In this document: positions 39,982 through 44,579 of the stretch, in pieces
Layout: each line of letters starts with the position of its first letter
How positions within the stretch are numbered: the stretch's first letter is position 1
DNA from: Salaquimonas sp.
Lineage (GTDB): Bacteria > Pseudomonadota > Alphaproteobacteria > Rhizobiales > Rhizobiaceae
Length of the DNA: 44,579 nucleotides
Reading direction: 5' to 3'
Assembly (NCBI GenBank): GCA_028289365.1
Contig: JANQQM010000198.1
Location: 1 to 44,579, forward strand
Position numbers and translations under genes: made by a program
Notes under the pieces: generated by a model
The model's database searches: none
What the model was told of the DNA's origin: nothing
The model's input: only the letters and a program-made list of their open reading frames with translations

Positions 39982-41696
39982 AAAAACTCAGATCTTCCCG
40001 TTGGTTCGACACCGAGGATTTACGCGGAATGGGACACCGTTCCCGTCTAATGCAGATGGGATACAGCCGGGAGGATTGGCACGACCGGCCGGCAATCGCA
40101 ATCATCAATACATGGTCCGATATAAATCCATGCCACGCTCATTTCAAAAGTCGTGTCGATGATGTCAAACGTGGCGTATTGCATGCTGGCGGATTCCCGA
40201 TAGAACTTCCAGCACTTTCGCTCAGCGAAAATTTCGTCAAGCCGACAACCATGCTTTATCGCAATCTGCTGGCGATGGAGACGGAAGAGTTGTTGAGGTC
40301 CCATCCGGTTGACGGTGCTGTTCTTATGGGCGGCTGTGACAAGACAACGCCGGGCCTTCTGCTGGGCGCAATCAGCATGAACCTGCCAACCATATTCATG
40401 CCGGCAGGCCCCATGTTGAGAGGCAATCTTGAAGGCAATGTAATTGGCTCGGGCTCCGACACCTGGAAGTATTGGGACGAATTGCGGGCAGGCAATATAG
40501 ATCAGGATGAATGGCAAGCAGTTGAAGCGGGAATAGCCCGTTCCTATGGCCATTGCATGACCATGGGCACGGCAAGTACCATGACTGCCATTGCCGACGC
40601 GCTGGGCTTTTGTCTTACCGGCGCCTCGTCAATTCCGGCTGCTGATGCAAATCATATCCGCATGGCAACAGGTTGCGGAAGGCGGATTGTCGATATGGTG
40701 CGCGAAGGACTGAAGCCATCTGATTTCTTGACCCGCACATCCTTTGATAATGCATTAGCGGTTGCCATGGCCATGGGATGTTCGACCAATGCGATCATAC
40801 ACCTGATTGCGCTTGCCCGACGGGCAGGATTTGCGCTTGTTCTCGAAGACTTTGCCGCAGCGGGAAAACGAGTGCCGCTTCTGGCGAACATTCGGCCATC
40901 GGGTGAGAAGTATCTGATGGAAGACTTCTTTTATGCCGGGGGATTGAATGCACTCATGGCCCAAATGGAAGACTTGATTGATCGAGGTGCAATGACGATT
41001 ACGGGCAAACCGATCGGAGACGCTATTTCAAAGGCCAAAACGCACCTGCCTGACGTAATCCGCTCCCGAGCTAATCCAGTTTCCGAGCAGCCGGCAATGG
41101 CTGTTTTGACCGGGAATCTGGCGCCGGATGGCTGTGTCATCAAGCCTTCAGCCGCTGAATCGCGCCTGTTGCAACATAGCGGCCCGGCCTTGGTTTTCGA
41201 CAGTTGTAGGGAGATGAAAGCGAGGATCGATGATCCTGACCTTGTTGTTACCGCGGATACAGTGCTGATCATGCGTAATGCAGGACCACAGGGCGGACCT
41301 GGCATGCCTGAATGGGGAATGCTGCCAATACCAAAAAAACTGTTGCAGCAAGGTGTTCGCGACATGGTCAGAATATCCGATGCGCGTATGAGCGGAACCA
41401 GCTATGGCGCCTGTATTCTGCATGTTACACCAGAAGCGCATATTGGTGGTCCTTTAGCGCTCGTCGAGACAGGCGACATGGTTACGATCGATGTGGCAGC
41501 AGGTTCGATCAACATGCAGGTTTCTGACGCCGATCTGGCTACACGCCAGTTAAACTGGAAACAGCCGGAACCGATATATGAACGTGGTTATGGCTGGGTA
41601 TATGCCAACCATGTGATGCAGGCAAACCACGGCTGCGACTTCGACTTTCTGGAAACCGGTTTTGGCAAGGCGATTGGCGAGCCGGAGATATTGTAG
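39978..41696 (+). CDS. IlvD/Edd-family sugar-acid dehydratase
   Basis: This 572-residue enzyme is of the dihydroxy-acid/6-phosphogluconate dehydratase family. Iron-sulfur ligands can be assigned to Cys52 (NPCHAHF), Cys120 (GGCDKTTPG) and Cys193 (YGHCMTMGTAST), with the Mg-binding Lys122 directly after. The segment DARMSGTSYGACILHVTPEA near 470-490 carries the catalytic Ser. The N-terminus RSSRWFDTEDLRGMGHRSRL resembles L-arabinonate and D-xylonate dehydratases rather than IlvD proper. It removes water from an aldonate to give a 2-keto-3-deoxy acid. Its operon with sugar-type dehydrogenases and an aldehyde dehydrogenase supports that role; the actual aldonate is unknown. Confidence 0.92.
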   Translation: MKKLRSSRWFDTEDLRGMGHRSRLMQMGYSREDWHDRPAIAIINTWSDINPCHAHFKSRVDDVKRGVLHAGGFPIELPALSLSENFVKPTTMLYRNLLAMETEELLRSHPVDGAVLMGGCDKTTPGLLLGAISMNLPTIFMPAGPMLRGNLEGNVIGSGSDTWKYWDELRAGNIDQDEWQAVEAGIARSYGHCMTMGTASTMTAIADALGFCLTGASSIPAADANHIRMATGCGRRIVDMVREGLKPSDFLTRTSFDNALAVAMAMGCSTNAIIHLIALARRAGFALVLEDFAAAGKRVPLLANIRPSGEKYLMEDFFYAGGLNALMAQMEDLIDRGAMTITGKPIGDAISKAKTHLPDVIRSRANPVSEQPAMAVLTGNLAPDGCVIKPSAAESRLLQHSGPALVFDSCREMKARIDDPDLVVTADTVLIMRNAGPQGGPGMPEWGMLPIPKKLLQQGVRDMVRISDARMSGTSYGACILHVTPEAHIGGPLALVETGDMVTIDVAAGSINMQVSDADLATRQLNWKQPEPIYERGYGWVYANHVMQANHGCDFDFLETGFGKAIGEPEIL

Positions 41697-41707
41697 CGGA
41701 GGTTTTC

Positions 41708-43147
41708 ATGGACAAGGCTCAACCCAAAATCCTTATCGGCGGGAAGTTTATTTCACAAACCGACCACGACCCTATTGATGTTCAAAATCCCTGCACCGGC
41801 GAAAGACTTTGGAGCCAGCCGGCTTGTGGCCAGGAACATGTCCAGGAAGCCTTGCACCACGCCAGAGAGGCATTGAAGACCTGGTCAGAAATTCATGGTT
41901 GGGAGCGCGGCCGGATCTTACGCTCCGTAGCAATCGAGTTGCGTAAAAGAAAAGAAGAAATTGCAAGAGCGCTTTCTCTTGAGGTCGGCAGGCCGGTTAC
42001 CCAGTCCCCGGGCGAGGTCGATGCGGCGATTGAACAATTTGAATGGTTTGCTGGCGAAGCCCAAAGATTGTTCGGCGATAGCATTGCTTCCCGTCAGGGC
42101 GGCAGGCTGATAACCGAAGCTGAGCCGGTCGGTATTTGCGCGGCATTCACCGCCTGGAACTTCCCGGTAAATTTACCTGCACGCAAAATTGCACCGGCAT
42201 TGGCGGCGGGCTGTCCGATTATTCTGCGCCCCTCGGAGCAAGTTCCTATGACATCAACGCTTATAGCCGAAGCCTGTGTGGCCGGTGGGGTTCCGCCAGG
42301 AGTCCTGCAAATGCTATTCGGCTATCCAGATGACATTTCTCCAGCGATCATGGAGGCGGACGAAGTTAGAAAGATTTCGCTGACGGGCTCAACCCGTGTC
42401 GGCAAAATCGTATTGGCGCAGGCGGCCGACACGATGAAACGCTGTTCGATGGAATTAGGAGGTCATAGTCCAGTTGTTGTATGTGCCGATAGCGATGTGG
42501 GGAAGGCGGCTACCCAATGTGCTGCCTTCAAGTTCAGAAATGCGGGACAAGTCTGCATTGCTCCCAATCGGTTCTATGTAGAGGAAGGTATTGCTGAACA
42601 GTTCACTGATGTTCTGGTTGCGGAAGCGGAAAAACAAAAGCTAGGCGATAGCCTGGATGAGACGACGACCATGGGGCCTTTGACCCTTGCCAGTGGACGC
42701 GAAAAGGTCGAGCGCCTGATCGCAGACGCTACGGAAAAAGGAGCTGAACTCAAAACAGGCGGCGATCGTCCCGATGGACGTAATGCCGGGTTCTTCCTTG
42801 AGCCTACAGTGTTGGCAGATGTGCCGGTCAATTCGGACATCATGCTTGAAGAACCGTTTGGTCCCGTCGCCGCCATATCCAGTTTCAGCCGTTTGGAGGA
42901 TGCAATTGCTCAGGCCAATAGCACGCCGTTTGGCCTTGCCGCCTATGCCTTTACCAGCAATCACGAAAAGGCAGAGCAGCTTTCGAAACAACTTCATGCG
43001 GGCATGGTCGGCATCAATACGTTTCTGGTCGCGCATGCGGAAGCGCCATTTGGCGGAGTTGATCATTCGGGAATGGGCCGTGAAGGCGGCCCTGAAGCGA
43101 TCAGGGATTATCAGAATACGAAACTCACACACATGATGTGGGAATAG
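41708..43147 (+). CDS. NAD(P)-dependent aldehyde dehydrogenase (semialdehyde type)
   Basis: This 479-residue enzyme carries Asn151 (TAWNFPVN), Glu249 (MELGGHSP) and the nucleophile Cys283 (NAGQVCIAPNR), with SLTGSTRVG (224-232) for the cofactor. GGAGGTTTTC precedes the ATG. It is closest in style to succinate-semialdehyde and 2-oxoglutarate-semialdehyde dehydrogenases. As the last gene of the operon, after an aldonate dehydratase, it would oxidise the terminal aldehyde or semialdehyde of a non-phosphorylative pathway. It is a different paralogue from the aldehyde dehydrogenase at 12474-13910. Confidence 0.93.
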   Translation: MDKAQPKILIGGKFISQTDHDPIDVQNPCTGERLWSQPACGQEHVQEALHHAREALKTWSEIHGWERGRILRSVAIELRKRKEEIARALSLEVGRPVTQSPGEVDAAIEQFEWFAGEAQRLFGDSIASRQGGRLITEAEPVGICAAFTAWNFPVNLPARKIAPALAAGCPIILRPSEQVPMTSTLIAEACVAGGVPPGVLQMLFGYPDDISPAIMEADEVRKISLTGSTRVGKIVLAQAADTMKRCSMELGGHSPVVVCADSDVGKAATQCAAFKFRNAGQVCIAPNRFYVEEGIAEQFTDVLVAEAEKQKLGDSLDETTTMGPLTLASGREKVERLIADATEKGAELKTGGDRPDGRNAGFFLEPTVLADVPVNSDIMLEEPFGPVAAISSFSRLEDAIAQANSTPFGLAAYAFTSNHEKAEQLSKQLHAGMVGINTFLVAHAEAPFGGVDHSGMGREGGPEAIRDYQNTKLTHMMWE

Positions 43148-43708
43148 TGTCTCCTGAGATCTTTTCCAGAGTTGAAATCAATTGAATTGCAATGAGTATT
43201 TTCGTCGACTTAATGAAATTGTACCAGGTGGTTCTCTTTACGTCACGGGACTTTCTACATCTGAAATTGTGCCGCCAATCTGATCCAAATCCGTTTGATC
43301 TTGATATTGTTGAGTAGACTACAAATGGCACAATTCGGACTTTTTAGTTACATCGACCTGCGGCGTATTTGTACTCAAAACCGAACGCCGCTGTACTGTA
43401 AAGCAGGTGGCACAGACTGCCTGCATAACTCTTATGAGAATTTAGAGTATCAGTTTTTTGAGACCGTTCGAATTTCGTAATGAGCAAGCCATTGCTTTAA
43501 TCATAGCGGCTTCTGTTCAATGCGTGGTAGCGATCAGAGTGTACGTAAAGCTGTTCGTCGAAAAGTTTTTCAAAACAATGCGTTTATTTGGCGCCATGTT
43601 TGTATTGAGGAGCAAATGTCGATATTCGGACATAGTACGGACACAAAATTTGAGTGCGTTCAAGTTGCGTCCAATATTCGATTAACCGATTGAAATATCT
43701 TGATTATA
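43148..43708. other. Non-coding stretch next to tRNA-Thr
   Basis: The region between the operon's last gene and the tRNA has low coding character. Frames at 43125-43331 (minus), 43295-43480 and 43458-43685 (plus) have no ribosome binding sites or recognisable domains. This is the classic location for an island integrase, but none is seen; decay beyond recognition is possible. No clear terminator for the operon was identified. Confidence 0.4.
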
Positions 43709-43784
43709 TGGTGCCCCCGGACGGACTCGAACCGCCGACCCGCTGATTACAAATCAGCTGCTCTACCATCTGAGCTACAAGGGC
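43709..43784 (-). tRNA. tRNA-Thr (anticodon UGU)
   Basis: On the minus strand the 76 bases fold into a full cloverleaf: acceptor GCCCTTG with CGGGGGC (two G-U pairs), D arm GCTC/GAGC, anticodon stem GCTGA/TCAGC with loop TTTGTAA (anticodon UGU), T arm GGCGG/CCGTC around TTCGAGT, and an encoded CCA. It reads ACA threonine codons. Its last 38 bases are duplicated at 2123-2160, which makes it the probable integration target of the DNA between. Confidence 0.97.
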
Positions 43785-44019
43785 ATGCGCGCGTGATTAC
43801 CACAAATTTCGCCGATGTCCAGTATTTGCGACATTAACCATGTTGGAAAAAATACTTCCCAATCCAGCGCCGGGGCAGGGGCTTGACCTTGCGGTCATCT
43901 TAACACTTCATTAACTTGGAAATAATGCACAAACTGGGCGGTGTGGGCCGACCAATGTTCAGCCGGGCGATAGCCTGGCGCAAACCAGCGCAGCCGGGAC
44001 GGCTGCCGGGAGTGTCCAC

Positions 44020-44579
44020 ATGTTGAATGCCCTGAGTTCAGACACATTTCGCAAATTTGCAACGCTGTTCAGCCTGCGTAACGGTATTGCGGTTCTTGCC
44101 GTGACCGCGTTGATGCTTGGCGGCTATTCCGTTTCAGATGCGCAGGCGAGGGGAGGCCAGAAAGGCTACTCCTCGGGCGGTCACGGTGGCGGAAAACCAC
44201 GCATGCGCACCGGCCATCGCTCGAAGCAAATGTATGTTGGCGGCAAGCGCACCGGATATTACGGCAAGCGCGGCTATGGCCGCTACAAGAACACTTATCG
44301 CTCCGGAAGCGCCTTGCGCAATCCCGGCTCGCGCCATGGTGTAAAACATCGTGATCGTGGTCATCACCGCGCTGATCGTGGTTACCGCAACAACCGCAAC
44401 TATGCGCGCGATCGCGGTAGATATAATGACGGTCACAGAGGCTATCGCCGCGACGGATACAGGGGCGGACGCGACTATGGCTATAGAGGCGGACGCGACC
44501 ACCGTTACTCGAAGCATCACCGCAAACACTATCAGTACCCAGGTGGAAAGCGGTATGCGCATAACGTTCGCAGATATGA
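44020..44579 (+). CDS. Partial secreted Gly/Arg/Tyr/His-rich protein
   Basis: An open frame from ATG 44020 runs off the right edge (186 codons seen). The N-terminus is a long signal peptide (about residues 1-41, with hydrophobic GIAVLAVTALMLGGYSV and cleavage near DAQA). The mature part is basic and of low complexity: GQKGYSSGGHGGGKPR, then repeats of the types GYRGGRDYG, YRRDGYRGGRD and HRYSKHHRKH. This composition suggests a cell-envelope or RNA/polyanion-binding protein; I do not recognise a family. The opposite strand also has a long open frame (44134-44562), but its hydrophobic repetitive product is best explained as a shadow of this repetitive gene. It lies outside the proposed island. 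Confidence 0.65.
   Translation, partial: MLNALSSDTFRKFATLFSLRNGIAVLAVTALMLGGYSVSDAQARGGQKGYSSGGHGGGKPRMRTGHRSKQMYVGGKRTGYYGKRGYGRYKNTYRSGSALRNPGSRHGVKHRDRGHHRADRGYRNNRNYARDRGRYNDGHRGYRRDGYRGGRDYGYRGGRDHRYSKHHRKHYQYPGGKRYAHNVRRY

Noticed and set aside
43148-43708. Search for an integrase remnant beside tRNA-Thr
   Set aside because: No tyrosine-recombinase motif could be read in any frame; the small frames here are unsupported.
44134-44562. Minus-strand frame encoding a hydrophobic Ala/Val/Ile-rich product
   Set aside because: It is antisense to the signal-peptide-bearing Gly/Arg-rich gene. Its low-complexity product is what the complement of Gly/Arg/Tyr-repeat codons gives.

Overview
The window looks like chromosomal DNA of an alphaproteobacterium, probably from a Hyphomicrobiales-like lineage. 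The base composition is moderate. The (6-4)-photolyase is of the FeS-BCP type, the catabolic operons are built around ABC importers, and the gaps hold the degenerate repeats common in alphaproteobacteria. No rRNA, CRISPR array, transposase or integrase was recognised. I could not assign a species.

Layout. (1) 1-1667: 5' part of a minus-strand gene for a large membrane-anchored extracytoplasmic protein, running off the left edge. (2) 2123-2160: a 38-base copy of the 3' end of a tRNA-Thr gene. The intact tRNA-Thr(UGU) lies at 43709-43784, so the two form direct repeats about 41.6 kb apart, as expected of an old tRNA-targeted genomic island. (3) 2.8-9.6 kb: two minus-strand stress operons (aggregation factor core-like protein/renalase-like oxidoreductase/DCC protein/photolyase, and Dps/glutathione peroxidase/DUF427) that share a 52-base upstream element at the same distance from the first start codon, plus small ORFs. 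(4) 9.9-11.3 kb: two GNAT acetyltransferases. (5) 11.6-26 kb: a catabolic unit. A seven-gene minus-strand operon (SDR, M24-family protein, acetoin/pyruvate-dehydrogenase-type E1 alpha and beta, a lipoyl carrier protein, aldehyde dehydrogenase, catalytic E2) is divergent from a plus-strand CUT2-type ABC importer. The importer is followed by an unusual regulator that fuses a winged helix to a MalE-type solute-binding domain. A perfect 15-base palindrome in the divergent promoter region recurs at 13 of 15 positions just upstream of the regulator. (6) 26.3-31 kb: FKBP-type PPIase, then DEAD-box helicase, cold-shock protein, fatty acid desaturase and ribosomal protein S21 (a cold-adaptation set), then a spermidine-synthase-like methyltransferase. 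(7) 31.5-43.1 kb: an RpiR regulator divergent from a ten-gene operon: LivK/H/M/G/F-type importer, an extra ATPase lacking the ABC signature region, cupin, Gfo/Idh/MocA dehydrogenase, SDR, IlvD/Edd dehydratase and aldehyde dehydrogenase. (8) Right flank: tRNA-Thr and the start of a secreted Gly/Arg/Tyr/His-rich protein.

How the genes may work together (inference). In unit 5 the importer would bring in a polyol or sugar-like compound, the SDR would oxidise it to an alpha-hydroxyketone or diketone, the lipoate-dependent complex would cleave it to an acyl-CoA plus an aldehyde, and the aldehyde dehydrogenase would finish the aldehyde; the fusion regulator would sense the compound in the cytoplasm. 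In unit 7 the gene set fits a non-phosphorylative sugar or sugar-acid pathway: dehydrogenation, dehydration, second oxidation, then oxidation of a semialdehyde. Substrates of both units are unknown.
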